Assembly: GCA_913774625.1 (NCBI GenBank)
Contig: CAJYHL010000015.1
Span: 1-64,000, forward strand
Source of the DNA: an uncultured Acidovorax sp.
GTDB taxonomy: Bacteria; Pseudomonadota; Gammaproteobacteria; Burkholderiales; Burkholderiaceae_C
Length of the DNA stretch: 64,000 bases
Direction of reading: 5' to 3'
Shown: one piece after another, positions 9,254-17,900 of the stretch
How positions within the stretch are numbered: position 1 is the first letter of the stretch
How the letters are laid out: each line of letters begins with the position of its first letter
Program-made: the position numbers and the translations under genes
Notes under the pieces: model-generated
The model's input: the letters and a program-made list of their open reading frames with translations, nothing else
Told to the model about the DNA's origin: nothing
The model's database searches: none

Positions 9254-12012
9254 TGGGCGGCGAAGAGCCGGTCTCCGCAGCCGCGCCGGCCCGCGCAGCT
9301 GCGGCCGGGCCCGGGCAGGAGGGGAATGCCGAATTCCCCGACAATCCCGGGCCTGTGGAACATCCGAACGAATCCCTTTTCCAGCCTGAATCGCCCGAGA
9401 GTCCGGCCGACCTGGCCGCGGCGCTGGCGCCGCGCGCGCTGCCCGGCCATTACGACGAGCTGCGCGGTGCGGGCGTGCCCGCCGAAGGCGAAGCGCCGGC
9501 AGCCACGCCCGGCGCTGCGGCCACGGCCGGCGCGCCGCTGACCCCGGCCTGGGCCGAATTCTTCAGCCACCTGGGACAGGACGGCTTCGCCGACCTGGAC
9601 CGCCGCACGCTCAGCCTGCGCCGGCAGGTGCGCGACAACGGCATCACCTACAACGTCTATGCCGACGGCCACGGCCCCCAGCGGCCCTGGGCGGTGGACC
9701 TGTTCCCGCTCATCCTCACGCCGCAGTGCTGGGGCCGCATTGAGGCCGGCGTGCTGCAGCGCACGCGCCTGCTCGAACGCATCATGGCCGACGTCTATGG
9801 CCCGCAGCAGCTGCTTTCGCAGGGCCTGCTGCCCAGCGCGCTGGTGCAGGGCCACCCGGGCTATCTGCGGCCCATGCACGGCGTGGCGCCGGTGGGCGGC
9901 ACCTACCTGCACATCGCGGCCTTCGACATGGCGCGCGACGAGCAGGGCGACTGGTGGGTGGTGTCGCAGCGCACCCAGGCGCCGTCGGGCCTGGGCTATC
10001 TGCTCGAAAACCGGCTGCTCGTCTCGCGCCTCTTTCCCGACGCCTTCAGCCAGATGCCGGTGCAGCACCTGGCGGCCACCTACCGCGCCCTGCTCGACAG
10101 CCTGCGCCAGCGCACGCCGGCCGGCTCCGACGCGCGCATCGTGCTGCTCACGCCCGGGCCCTACAACGAAACCTATTTCGAACATGCCTACCTGGCGCGC
10201 TACCTGGGCCTGACGCTGGTCGAAGGGGGCGATCTCACCGTGCGCGGCGAGCATCTCTACCTGAAGACCCTGCACGGCCTGCAGCCGGTCCACGGCATCC
10301 TCAAGCGGCTGGACGACGAATTCCTCGACCCGCTGGAGCTGCGCAGCGACTCGCGCCTGGGCGTGCCCGGGCTGCTGCAGGCCATCCGCGCAGGCAACGT
10401 GCTGGTGGCCAACGCGCCGGGCTCGGCCTTCCTCGAATCGACCGCGCTGCTGGGCTTCCTGCCGGCGCTCTCGCGCCATGTGCTGGGCGAGGAGCTGGCG
10501 CTGCCCTCGCTGCCCACCTGGTGGTGCGGCGAAGACGCGGCCCGCCAGGCGGTGCTGCCCGAGCTCGCGCAAAGCGTGATCCGCCCCACCTGGCCCGGGG
10601 CGGGCACCGCCGGGGATGCCGCTGCCATGCCCGTGCTCTGCCACGGCCTGTCGCCGGCGGAGCTCGCCATCTGGCGCGAGCGCCTGGAGCTCGAAGGCGA
10701 TGCCTACACCGTGCAGGCCTACCAGCCGCTCTCGCAGATGCCCACCTGGCGCAATGCGACGGGCGGCCGCAACATCGCGCCGCGCTCGGTCATGCTGCGC
10801 GTCTTCGCCGTGTCCGACGGCCCGGGCGCCTGGCGGGTGCTGCCGGGCGGGCTGGCGCGCATCGCCACCGGCACGCACGAAATGACCTCCATGCAGCGCG
10901 GCGGCAGCAGCGCCGACGTGTGGGCGCTGACGGCGGGCGCGGTGGACACCACCACGCTGCTGGCGCCGGCCCAGGCCGCGCCCGCGGCGGTCCACCGCAG
11001 CCGCCAGGTGACGAGCCGCTCGGCCGAGAACCTGTTCTGGCTGGGCCGCTACACCGAACGCGCCGAAAACACCATCCGCCTGGCGCGGCTGGCGCTGCAG
11101 AGCCTCAACGGCGAAGACCAGTCTTCCCAGCCGCTGCTGGCCTGGCTGAGTTCGCTGGCCCAGAGCCAGGGACTGGTGCTGCCGCTGGTGCCGGGCGGCC
11201 CCCGGGGGCGCCGCGTTTTCGAGCGCGCGCTGATCGCCGGTCTGGCCGACACCGCCCGCACCACCAGCGTGGGCTACAACCTGCGCGGCATCCGGGGCGC
11301 GGCTGCGGCCGTGCGCGACCGGCTTTCGCAGGAGCAGTGGAACCTCATCGTGCGCGCCGAGGCCGACTTCTTCCAGCAGTGCCCCACCGGCTCGCATGGG
11401 GGCGACTTCTCCGCGCCCGAGTCGCTGCGCGTGCTGGAAACGCTGAGCGGCCATATGGCCGCCATGACCGGGGCGCAGACCGACCGCATGATGCGCGACG
11501 ACGGCTGGCGGCTGCTGTCCATCGGCCGCCACCTGGAGCGCCAGGGCTTTCTGGCCGATGCCCTGGCGCGCGGCTTCGGCACCGGGGCCGTGGCCGAGGA
11601 GGGCGGCTTCGAGGCCATCGTCGCGCTGTTCGACAGCACCATCACCTTCCGCGCGCAATACCAGCTGCGCCACGACGTTCCCGCGCTGGTGGACCTGCTG
11701 GTGCTGGACCAGGACAATCCCCGTTCGCTGGCCTGGGTGGCCCAGACCCTGCGCGGCCGGCTGCGCAAGCTGCACCGTGGAGCCGTGCAGGGCAGCGGGC
11801 CCGGCACGGCCGAGGCGGAGGCCGAACTGAGCCTGTTCGACCCGGCCGAGCTGTCGCTCGAAGCCCTGTGCCGGCAGGACGAGGCCGGCGGCTACCCGGC
11901 CCTGGCCGACACGCTGGCGCGCTGCGCGCGCGAAGCCTGGCGCCTTTCCGACCAGCTGGGTGCCCGCTATTTCACCCACTCGGGCGACCTGCGCCAGAGC
12001 CTGGGCACCTGA
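9253..12012 (+). CDS. Circularly permuted ATP-grasp protein with C-terminal alpha-E domain
   Basis: The roughly 919-residue protein joins a circularly permuted ATP-grasp type 2 region (about 85-560) to an alpha-helical alpha-E/DUF403 domain (about 590-915). The first part has RDNGITYNVY, LLSQGLLPSALVQGHPGYLRP and TPGPYNETYFEHAYLARYLG. The second has SRSAENLFWLGRYTERAEN. ATP-grasp enzymes form amide bonds through acyl-phosphates, so a peptide-forming role is inferred. The start codon ATG shares one base with the upstream TGA (TGATG), which suggests translational coupling to the amidoligase gene. The N-terminal 75 residues are low-complexity and probably disordered. Not experimentally understood as far as I know. 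Confidence 0.88.
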   Translation: MGGEEPVSAAAPARAAAAGPGQEGNAEFPDNPGPVEHPNESLFQPESPESPADLAAALAPRALPGHYDELRGAGVPAEGEAPAATPGAAATAGAPLTPAWAEFFSHLGQDGFADLDRRTLSLRRQVRDNGITYNVYADGHGPQRPWAVDLFPLILTPQCWGRIEAGVLQRTRLLERIMADVYGPQQLLSQGLLPSALVQGHPGYLRPMHGVAPVGGTYLHIAAFDMARDEQGDWWVVSQRTQAPSGLGYLLENRLLVSRLFPDAFSQMPVQHLAATYRALLDSLRQRTPAGSDARIVLLTPGPYNETYFEHAYLARYLGLTLVEGGDLTVRGEHLYLKTLHGLQPVHGILKRLDDEFLDPLELRSDSRLGVPGLLQAIRAGNVLVANAPGSAFLESTALLGFLPALSRHVLGEELALPSLPTWWCGEDAARQAVLPELAQSVIRPTWPGAGTAGDAAAMPVLCHGLSPAELAIWRERLELEGDAYTVQAYQPLSQMPTWRNATGGRNIAPRSVMLRVFAVSDGPGAWRVLPGGLARIATGTHEMTSMQRGGSSADVWALTAGAVDTTTLLAPAQAAPAAVHRSRQVTSRSAENLFWLGRYTERAENTIRLARLALQSLNGEDQSSQPLLAWLSSLAQSQGLVLPLVPGGPRGRRVFERALIAGLADTARTTSVGYNLRGIRGAAAAVRDRLSQEQWNLIVRAEADFFQQCPTGSHGGDFSAPESLRVLETLSGHMAAMTGAQTDRMMRDDGWRLLSIGRHLERQGFLADALARGFGTGAVAEEGGFEAIVALFDSTITFRAQYQLRHDVPALVDLLVLDQDNPRSLAWVAQTLRGRLRKLHRGAVQGSGPGTAEAEAELSLFDPAELSLEALCRQDEAGGYPALADTLARCAREAWRLSDQLGARYFTHSGDLRQSLGT

Positions 12013-12053
12013 GCGCCCTTCAACTTCATCCTCCATCCGCGAAGAACCGTCCG

Positions 12054-13055
12054 ATGCTGCTGCGCGTCATCCACGAAACGGTGTACGAATACGCCCCTGC
12101 CGTCAGCAATGCCCAGCACATGGCGCATCTGCGGCCCATCGGCACGTCCGGGCAGCGGCTCCTGGAGCACAGCCTGCGCATCGACCCCGCCCCCGCCCAA
12201 TGCGTGGAGCGCGTGGATGCCTTCGGCAACACGCGGGCCTTCTTCAGCCTGCCGTTCTCGCACGAATCGCTGCGGGTACGGGCCGAGAGCCTGGTGGAGA
12301 CGGACGGCACGGCCGATGCCCAGCCGCCGGCCGAAGCCGGTCCCGGTCCTGCCTGGGAGGCGGTGCGCGACCGGCTGCGCTACCGCCGCGGCGCGGCCTA
12401 CGAGCCTGCCGCCGAGTTCGCCTTCGCCTCGCCCCACATCCCGCGCCATGCCGACTTCGTCGCCTATGCCGCGCCCAGCTTCGCGCCGGGCCGGCCGCTG
12501 CTGGAGGCCGCGCAGGATCTGATGTCCCGCATCCACGCAGACTTCACCTACGCGCCGGCGGAGACCGACGTCGGCACCCCCGCGCTGGAGGCGCTGGCCA
12601 TGCGCCGCGGCGTCTGCCAGGACTTCGCCCACATCATGATCGCCTGCCTGCGCGGGCTGGGCCTGGCGGCGCGCTATGTCAGCGGCTACCTGCTGACCCA
12701 GCCGCCGCCGGGCCAGCCGCGCCTGGTGGGTTGCGATGCATCCCATGCCTGGGTGTCGGTGTGGCTTCCCGCTGCCGCAGGCGAGGATGCGGGTGCAGGT
12801 ACGTGCGATGCCGCCGCCGCCGGCCGCTGGCACGACCTGGATCCGACCAATGACCGTGCGCCGGGCGAGGACTACGTCACGCTGGCCGTGGGGCGTGACT
12901 ATGCCGACGTGTCCCCGCTGCGCGGCGTGATCCATGGCGGCGCACGCCATATCCTGCGCGTGGCCGTCACGGTGGCGCCGGCCGACGAGGTGCTGGAAGA
13001 GCCCGGACTTTCCGCCAGCCCGCTCAGCCCTGCCAGCCCGGCCACGCCGGACTGA
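12054..13055 (+). CDS. Transglutaminase-like cysteine peptidase
   Basis: The 333-residue protein has the bacterial transglutaminase N-terminal beta region (residues 1-80, beginning MLLRVIHETVYEYAPAVSNA). The catalytic domain has a triad at Cys188 (in RRGVCQDFAH), His231 (in DASHAWVSV) and Asp263 (in HDLDPTND). In bacteria such proteins are thought to be proteases or amide hydrolases more often than cross-linkers. It starts 41 bp after the ATP-grasp gene and completes the three-gene operon. The frame is open far upstream because of high GC; the start was set at ATG 12054, where similarity to the family begins. Confidence 0.9.
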   Translation: MLLRVIHETVYEYAPAVSNAQHMAHLRPIGTSGQRLLEHSLRIDPAPAQCVERVDAFGNTRAFFSLPFSHESLRVRAESLVETDGTADAQPPAEAGPGPAWEAVRDRLRYRRGAAYEPAAEFAFASPHIPRHADFVAYAAPSFAPGRPLLEAAQDLMSRIHADFTYAPAETDVGTPALEALAMRRGVCQDFAHIMIACLRGLGLAARYVSGYLLTQPPPGQPRLVGCDASHAWVSVWLPAAAGEDAGAGTCDAAAAGRWHDLDPTNDRAPGEDYVTLAVGRDYADVSPLRGVIHGGARHILRVAVTVAPADEVLEEPGLSASPLSPASPATPD

Positions 13056-13068
13056 CCCCGGTGGCCGT

Positions 13069-14340
13069 TCAGGCCGGCGTAGCCTCCGCTGCGGCGGGCG
13101 CTGGCTGCATGCTGCCGGCGGAATCACCGGCCTCCTGGCCCGCCGCTGACGGCTGCGCGGGTGCTTCAGACTGGACGGGAACGGGCGTCAGCTGGCCGTG
13201 GACCAGGGCATGCACGAAGCGCAGCTTGTCCTTCACGCCAGCCCCCAGCGCGAAGGGGTAGGCGTCCAGCTGTCCCAGGCTGCGGTTCAGGCTGTTGAGC
13301 AGCAGCGTGAGCGGCACCCAGGCGGCCAGCATGGCGTCGAAGTCCGGCGCCGGAATGCCGAAGGGGTTGACCATGGCGTAGCGCGGCTCGCCCTGCGGGC
13401 CGGGCAGCGACAGCTCCGTCCGGTAGCTTTCCGCCGTTTCCAGCAGATCCACCATGTGCAGGTAGTGCGCCCAGGTTTCGGCCCAGTCTTCCCACGGGTG
13501 CGAGGTGGCGTAGTCGCTCACGAAGTCGTCCTGCCAGCCGGTATGGGGAGCGCTGGCGTAATGCGCCTTGAGTGCTTCGCCGTAATCGGCACGCTCGTCG
13601 CCGAACACCGCGCGGAAGGCGTCGGCATGGCCGCCGCGCAGCACCAGCACGTCCCAGTAGTAGTGGCCCGATTCGTGCCGTAGATGGCCGAGCAGGGTGC
13701 GGTAGGGCTCGCCCAGGTCCAGACGGCGACGTGCTCGCTCGTCGTCGTCGGCTTCGGCCACGTTGAGCGTGATCACGCCATCGGCATGGCCGGTCAGCAC
13801 CTTGTCCTCGGGCGTGTCGGCCTTGAATTCATAGACGGGCCCGGCTTCGCCCGTGACGTGTGCGATGCCCATCTGCGCAAGCGAGTAGTAGAGCCGGCGC
13901 TTGGCGTTTTCGATCGCTGTCCAGCGCCGCACGTTGTTCGGGTCCGACAGGTCGGGCAGGATGCGCGTCTGCTGGCATGAGACGCACAGGGGGGCGGGCT
14001 CCGCCGGGCCTGCCTCGCCGGCGGCGGCATCAGCAGCGGGCTGGGGGATGGCGAAGTTGCAGGCGTTGTGGGCCTCGCGGTTGGCACACATCGCATAGCG
14101 CGGCAGGGCGTCGCCCTCCGAGGCGGGTTCGGCCACGGCATTGCCTGCCGCGAAGGCCGCGTTCGCGGGCGACGGCGATGAGCCGCGAAGCTCCCAGGCG
14201 CCCTGGGCGCCGTCCACGGGCTGCACGGCCACCATGTCCAGCCGTTGCGGGTCGAAGGCGAGGGTGCTGCCGCATCCCAGGCATTCCGTGCTGTCGAAAA
14301 AAACCAGAGAGCCGCAGTGGGTGCAGTGGAAGAGTCGCAT
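13069..14340 (-). CDS. Zinc-ribbon protein with HExxH metallopeptidase-like domain (DUF2248/COG4307 type)
   Basis: The 423-residue protein opens with a zinc ribbon, CTHC (6-9) and CLGC (20-23). A second Cys group follows at about residues 85, 94, 119 and 122. The motif HESGHYYWD, with HExxH at 222-226, suggests a zinc peptidase. No signal peptide or membrane segment is visible. It is convergent with the transglutaminase operon, only 13 bp away. In other genomes I associate this family with the same transglutaminase/ATP-grasp genes, so it may act in the same process, but that is inference. The start was placed at the ATG that opens the zinc ribbon, not at upstream in-frame codons. Confidence 0.82.
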   Translation of the reverse strand: MRLFHCTHCGSLVFFDSTECLGCGSTLAFDPQRLDMVAVQPVDGAQGAWELRGSSPSPANAAFAAGNAVAEPASEGDALPRYAMCANREAHNACNFAIPQPAADAAAGEAGPAEPAPLCVSCQQTRILPDLSDPNNVRRWTAIENAKRRLYYSLAQMGIAHVTGEAGPVYEFKADTPEDKVLTGHADGVITLNVAEADDDERARRRLDLGEPYRTLLGHLRHESGHYYWDVLVLRGGHADAFRAVFGDERADYGEALKAHYASAPHTGWQDDFVSDYATSHPWEDWAETWAHYLHMVDLLETAESYRTELSLPGPQGEPRYAMVNPFGIPAPDFDAMLAAWVPLTLLLNSLNRSLGQLDAYPFALGAGVKDKLRFVHALVHGQLTPVPVQSEAPAQPSAAGQEAGDSAGSMQPAPAAAEATPA

Positions 14341-14404
14341 GATGGAAGTCCCGGTGCGGGTCGTGAGAGTGGTGGAGGAAGGAGGGGGGCTTGCGAGCGC
14401 CCAT

Positions 14405-14443
14405 GAAAAAGGCCACGGGTTTCCGCAGGAAAAACCGTGGCCT
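14405..14443 (-). terminator. Intrinsic terminator after the BON lipoprotein gene
   Basis: On the minus strand AGGCCACGG pairs with CCGTGGCCT and is followed by TTTTTC. It lies 70-110 bases past the stop of the BON gene, between it and the zinc-ribbon gene. Confidence 0.75.
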
Positions 14444-14513
14444 GTCGTGGCCGCTGGTGCCACCCGGACGGCAGGGCCGTGCCGGGTTTCAGCGCGCTGC
14501 CGTGCGCTCGGGA

Positions 14514-14828
14514 TCAGGGACGCACGATGATGCTGTTGCGCACGTCACGCACGTTCTTGGTATTGCGTGCGATGGACTCCGCCAGGTTCTTTTCGGCTTG
14601 CGACTTGGCGAAGCCCGACAGCTGCACCGTGCCGTTCAGCGTTTCCACGTTGATGGCGGCAGCGGACACGCCCTTGTCTTCCGCCATCTTGGCCTTCACG
14701 GCCGTGGTGATGGCTGCATCGTCCACGTAGGAGCCCACGGTCTGCTGGTCGCGTGCGACGGAGCAGCCAGCAGAGATGATGGTGGCGCCAGCCAGGGCTG
14801 CGAAAGCGAGGGCACGTGCGTATTTCAT
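14514..14828 (-). CDS. BON-domain lipoprotein
   Basis: The 104-residue protein has a lipoprotein signal peptide with the lipobox ISAGC (Cys22), then a single BON domain covering about residues 35-104 (DDAAITTAVKAKM, NVETLNGTVQLSGF, VRDVRNSIIV). BON domains of the OsmY/DolP kind bind membranes or envelope partners and are often induced by osmotic or stationary-phase stress. AAGGA lies seven bases before the ATG. Neighbours are other small stress-type genes in the same orientation, each set apart by hairpins, so it may be its own transcription unit. Confidence 0.88.
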   Translation of the reverse strand: MKYARALAFAALAGATIISAGCSVARDQQTVGSYVDDAAITTAVKAKMAEDKGVSAAAINVETLNGTVQLSGFAKSQAEKNLAESIARNTKNVRDVRNSIIVRP

Positions 14829-14879
14829 GGTTGTTTCCTTCTCAGATGTAGTCTTGACACGGGTGCTGGGAACTTCAGT

Positions 14880-14912
14880 CCATCGACCTGTTGCACCCCC
14901 CGCGGTCGATGG
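14880..14912. other. 9-bp perfect hairpin between ferritin-like and BON genes
   Basis: CCATCGACC and GGTCGATGG pair around a 15-nt loop, about 30 bp beyond the ferritin-like gene stop on the minus strand. No U-run follows. It is a possible 3' processing or Rho-dependent termination structure, or a leader element for the BON gene. Confidence 0.4.
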
Positions 14913-14939
14913 GCTGTCGGTGCGGATTGGCTGCCGACT

Positions 14940-15506
14940 TCAGCGGTGCAGCCAGTCCTTCAATTCGTCGGCGTGCTCTTCTTCGTCGGCCAGGATGCCT
15001 TCGAGCATGCGCCGGGTCGTCGGGTCCTTGTCGCCGATCAGCGAAATCATCTGGCGGTAGGCTTCTACTGCGATGCGCTCGGCCACCAGGTTGGCGCGCA
15101 CCATGGCTTTCAGATCGGACGACTCGTCGTAGTCGGCATGGCTGCGCTCGAGCAGGCGGTTGGGGGCGAAATCAGGCTCTCCGCCCAGTTGCACGATGCG
15201 CTGGGCGATCAGGTCCGCATGAGCGGATTCCTCGTTCGCATGCACCAGGAATTCGGCCGCGATGGCGGGCGATTCCAGACCGTCGGCCGTGAAGTAGTGG
15301 CGCTTGTAGCGCAGCACGCAGACCAGCTCGGTGGCCAGGGCGTCATTCAGCAGCTTGACGATGGCATCGCGGTGCGGCCCGTAGGCCGGCGTCACGGCTC
15401 CTTCGTCCAGGTCGGCCGTGGCCGCCTTGTGCAGGGCTGCTTCGTCCAGTGCCAGATGGCTGTCCGAAGCCTGGTCTGCCGGGTTCTTGGTCGTCGTGGT
15501 TTTCAT
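14940..15506 (-). CDS. Ferritin-like domain protein (bacterioferritin/Dps-like)
   Basis: The 188-residue protein has a four-helix ferritin-like core. Putative di-iron ligands are visible in ATELVCVLRYKRHYF, NEESAHADLIAQ, VAERIAVEAYRQM and DEEEHADELKDWL, that is the two Glu-x-x-His pairs and two single Glu residues expected. A 45-residue charged N-terminal tail precedes the core. It probably stores or detoxifies iron, or protects DNA during stress; the assembly state cannot be read from sequence. It stands between the BON and DUF883 genes on the same strand. A GC hairpin separates it from the upstream gene. Confidence 0.85.
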   Translation of the reverse strand: MKTTTTKNPADQASDSHLALDEAALHKAATADLDEGAVTPAYGPHRDAIVKLLNDALATELVCVLRYKRHYFTADGLESPAIAAEFLVHANEESAHADLIAQRIVQLGGEPDFAPNRLLERSHADYDESSDLKAMVRANLVAERIAVEAYRQMISLIGDKDPTTRRMLEGILADEEEHADELKDWLHR

Positions 15507-15542
15507 GGGGCGCTCGTGGAAGTCGGGGTGTGGCTGGCTGGA

Positions 15543-15566
15543 GTACGGCGGGCGGTGCCGCCGTAC
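15543..15566. other. 9-bp perfect hairpin after the DUF883 gene
   Basis: GTACGGCGG and CCGCCGTAC flank the loop GCGGTG. It sits about 30 bp beyond the DUF883-type gene on the minus strand and upstream of the ferritin-like gene. There is no U-run; a role as a 3' boundary is likely but unproven. Confidence 0.4.
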
Positions 15567-15593
15567 CGGGGCTTGGCTTCGGGGTAGCGGCGA

Positions 15594-15995
15594 TCAGTAG
15601 TCGCCACGGCGGCGGCTGTCGCCGCGCGTGAGGAACAGCAGGGTGGCGAAGGCGGCACCCGCTGCTGCGGCGATCAGCATGGACTTGCCGGGCTGGTCGC
15701 TGACGTAGCGGGTGGTCGCCTCTGCGGCCTGGTTGAACTGGCGGCGGGCCCGTTCGCTGGCTTCTGCGCAGTAGGTGATGCTGCGGTTGGCCAGTTCCTG
15801 GGCACGGACGGCCAAGTCATCGATGGAGGGATTCACGTTGCTGCGAAGGCCTTCGACGCCGGCTTCTGCCTTGTCGAGCGAGCTGTTCGCTGCGCGGCGC
15901 GTGGCCTGCACGGCGTCCTTGGCCGAGTCAAGCACGCCTTCTGCGACGGAATGGGCAGTGTCTGCGGCCTTCTGGGTGGCGGATTGCAAAGTCAT
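15594..15995 (-). CDS. DUF883/ElaB-YqjD-type membrane-anchored stress protein
   Basis: The 133-residue protein is a long amphipathic helix rich in Ala, Ser and charged residues (about 1-100), including repeated A-T-x-x-A units. One C-terminal transmembrane segment (about 106-123, SMLIAAAAGAAFATLLFL) and the basic tail RGDSRRRGDY follow. This matches the ElaB/YqjD family, whose members are inner-membrane anchored, bind stationary-phase ribosomes and are RpoS-controlled in E. coli. The start is the ATG giving MTLQSATQ; upstream in-frame sequence looks non-coding and overlaps the DUF1328 gene in another frame. It lies 59 bp downstream of the DUF1328 gene and is probably cotranscribed. Confidence 0.82.
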   Translation of the reverse strand: MTLQSATQKAADTAHSVAEGVLDSAKDAVQATRRAANSSLDKAEAGVEGLRSNVNPSIDDLAVRAQELANRSITYCAEASERARRQFNQAAEATTRYVSDQPGKSMLIAAAAGAAFATLLFLTRGDSRRRGDY

Positions 15996-16054
15996 GGTGG
16001 AACCTTTCTGCGATGGAGGTGTTCGGTCAAAGGCTGGGCGTCGGGCGGCCGCGC

Positions 16055-16219
16055 TCAGCGGCGCTTCACCAGGCCCATCACGAACGTCACGATGGCCATG
16101 ATCACGAACACGAAGAAGAGGATCTTGGCGATGCCGACTGCGCCTGCAGCGATGCCGCCGAAACCGAAGAGCGCGGCCACCAGGGCGATGACCAGAAAAA
16201 CGACTGCGTAATGCAACAT
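16055..16219 (-). CDS. DUF1328 (YtjA-type) small membrane protein, 54 aa
   Basis: This is a 54-codon gene starting [19 protein letters not shown] and ending GLVKRR. Two hydrophobic segments (about 4-28 and 30-51) are joined by a Gly/Ala-rich turn ([15 protein letters not shown]), the hallmark of DUF1328/YtjA proteins. AGGAG lies seven bases before the ATG. The function is unknown; homologues are commonly found among envelope-stress or sigma-factor regulated small genes. It sits directly upstream of the DUF883 gene on the same strand. The family assignment is by sequence pattern and is fairly secure. Confidence 0.85.
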   Translation of the reverse strand: MLHYAVVFLVIALVAALFGFGGIAAGAVGIAKILFFVFVIMAIVTFVMGLVKRR

Positions 16220-16371
16220 ATGCATCTCCTGAAGACCGGCGGCCAGGGCCGGGAATTGAATCGAAGCACCTCATCTGTGGTGCCTGTATCCAATGTATTG
16301 ATCAGGAAGATCCGGAGATGCCGGTGTGCTGCGCGCGGGAATGTAGGACGGCGCCCCCGCGCCCGGGCGGC

Positions 16372-17745
16372 TCAGTAAGCCTGCGTGCCGGTCGCTGCGG
16401 GGCTGCCTCCGGCATAGGGCAGAACGGCCGAAACCAGCGTGCCTTCGCCGGGCTGGGAGGTGACCGTGAGGCGGCCCCCCGCGGCCTCCACGCGGTGCCG
16501 CATGCCCATCAGGCCGTGGGAGCTCGGCTGGATGGCCGTGGCGTCGAAGCCGGCGCCGTCGTCGCGGATCTGCACCGACACATGGGTGGGGTAGTTGTGT
16601 ACCGCCACCAGCACCTTCTGCGCGCCTGCGTATTTGCCGATGTTGGTCAGCGATTCCTGCACCATGCGATAGACGGTCAGCTGCACCTGATCCGGCAGAT
16701 CCACGGTCTCCAGGTTCACCTCCACCGCCACGCCGCTGCGCTCGGCGAATTCGCGCGTCAGGATCTCCAGCGAGGTGGTCAGCCCCAGGTTGAAGAGCGA
16801 GGAGGGCCGCAGGTCTTCGATGATGCGGCGCTTGAGCGCGATGCCGCTGTTGAGGGTTTCGGTCAGATGCCGCAGACGCTCGGCGATCTCGGGCACCTGC
16901 ACGTCCACGCGCGACTTGAGCCGGGCCACGTCGAGCTTGGCGGCCGTGAGCAGCGCGCCGAGTTCGTCGTGCAGTTCGCGCGCCAGATGGCCCCGCTCGT
17001 CTTCCCGCACCTGCTGCAGGTGGTTGGCCAGTTCGGTGAGCGAGGCCGTGCGCTCCCGCACCAGTTGCTCCAGCCGGTCACGCTCGCGGGCCAGGATCTC
17101 CTGCTCGCGCTGGCTCACCCCCTGCAGCGTGATGGACTGATGCAGATACATGTAGAACGCCAGCAGGCCGATGGCCGCGAAGGTCGCGATGCCTATGCGC
17201 GACAGCAGCAGCGAGTGCAGGATGGCCGCGGTGTTCTGTTCCGTCTGCTCGGTGCTGCGCTCCAGCAGCCGGGCGGTCAGCGCCCGGATGGCGTCCATGT
17301 TTTCCTTGCCGACGTCGGTGGAGAGCACGAACTTCCAGGCCTCGTCGTTGTTCTGGCGCCGTAGCCGCAGGCTGAGGTCCATCTCGGACATCTTGCGTGC
17401 GATCTGCCGCGACAGCAGCGCGAGATCGCCCATGTCATCGGGTGAATTCAGGAAGATGGCGCGCAGCTCGTCCAGGTTGCCGTTGATCGTGGCGACCGCC
17501 TTCTGGTAGGGCGCCAGGTAGCGGTCGTCGCCGGTGAGCAGGTAGCCGCGCAGGCCGGTTTCCGCGTCCAGCATGTTCTGCATGAGCCGGTCCAGGGCGG
17601 CGCGCGTGGCGTACGTGCGCGACAGGGCGCTGACGGCATCGTGCGAGCGCGAATAGCCCACTTCGTTGATGCCCACCAGCACAGAGACCGCCAGCAATGC
17701 CAGCGGCAGGCTGATGGCCATCTTGCGGAAATTGGGCCAGCGCAT
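16372..17745 (-). CDS. CHASE3-domain sensor histidine kinase (NarX/DegS-type HisKA_3)
   Basis: The roughly 457-residue kinase has TM1 (10-27) and a CHASE3 periplasmic helical sensor (about 35-170, containing LDAETGLRGYLLTGDDRYLAPY). TM2 (about 177-198), a coiled-coil linker, a HisKA_3 domain with His259 (in LARELHDELG) and a C-terminal ATPase domain (DDGAGFD, GLMGMRHRVEAAGGRL) follow. This class pairs with NarL/LuxR-type regulators, and one is encoded divergently 155 bp away. ATG 17745 was preferred over TTG 17793 because GGAGA precedes it. The CHASE3 signal is unknown; the flanking small stress genes suggest envelope or osmotic stress. Confidence 0.9.
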   Translation of the reverse strand: MRWPNFRKMAISLPLALLAVSVLVGINEVGYSRSHDAVSALSRTYATRAALDRLMQNMLDAETGLRGYLLTGDDRYLAPYQKAVATINGNLDELRAIFLNSPDDMGDLALLSRQIARKMSEMDLSLRLRRQNNDEAWKFVLSTDVGKENMDAIRALTARLLERSTEQTEQNTAAILHSLLLSRIGIATFAAIGLLAFYMYLHQSITLQGVSQREQEILARERDRLEQLVRERTASLTELANHLQQVREDERGHLARELHDELGALLTAAKLDVARLKSRVDVQVPEIAERLRHLTETLNSGIALKRRIIEDLRPSSLFNLGLTTSLEILTREFAERSGVAVEVNLETVDLPDQVQLTVYRMVQESLTNIGKYAGAQKVLVAVHNYPTHVSVQIRDDGAGFDATAIQPSSHGLMGMRHRVEAAGGRLTVTSQPGEGTLVSAVLPYAGGSPAATGTQAY

Positions 17746-17900
17746 ATATATGTGTCTCCGGACTACAAGCAGGTGTTTTCTGGATAATGTCAAATGCAGG
17801 CAGCATGTCGCATACGCAGATATGCTTTACATCTGGCGGCGATCAGCGGCCAGCGGCCAAACGATACCGCGTAAAGAGCGACCTTCAGAAAGAAAGCTTA

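Noticed and set aside
9954-13055. A 1033-codon open frame continuing upstream of the small transglutaminase
   Set aside because: Upstream of ATG 12054 it is a +1-type shadow of the ATP-grasp/alpha-E gene, with Arg/Ala/Pro-rich low-complexity sequence typical of GC-rich antisense or off-frame reading. Only the part from 12054 has family motifs.
17743-17793. TTGACA at 17788-17793 as the -35 box of the histidine kinase gene
   Set aside because: No acceptable -10 hexamer lies 16-18 bases downstream on the minus strand, so a promoter was not called.
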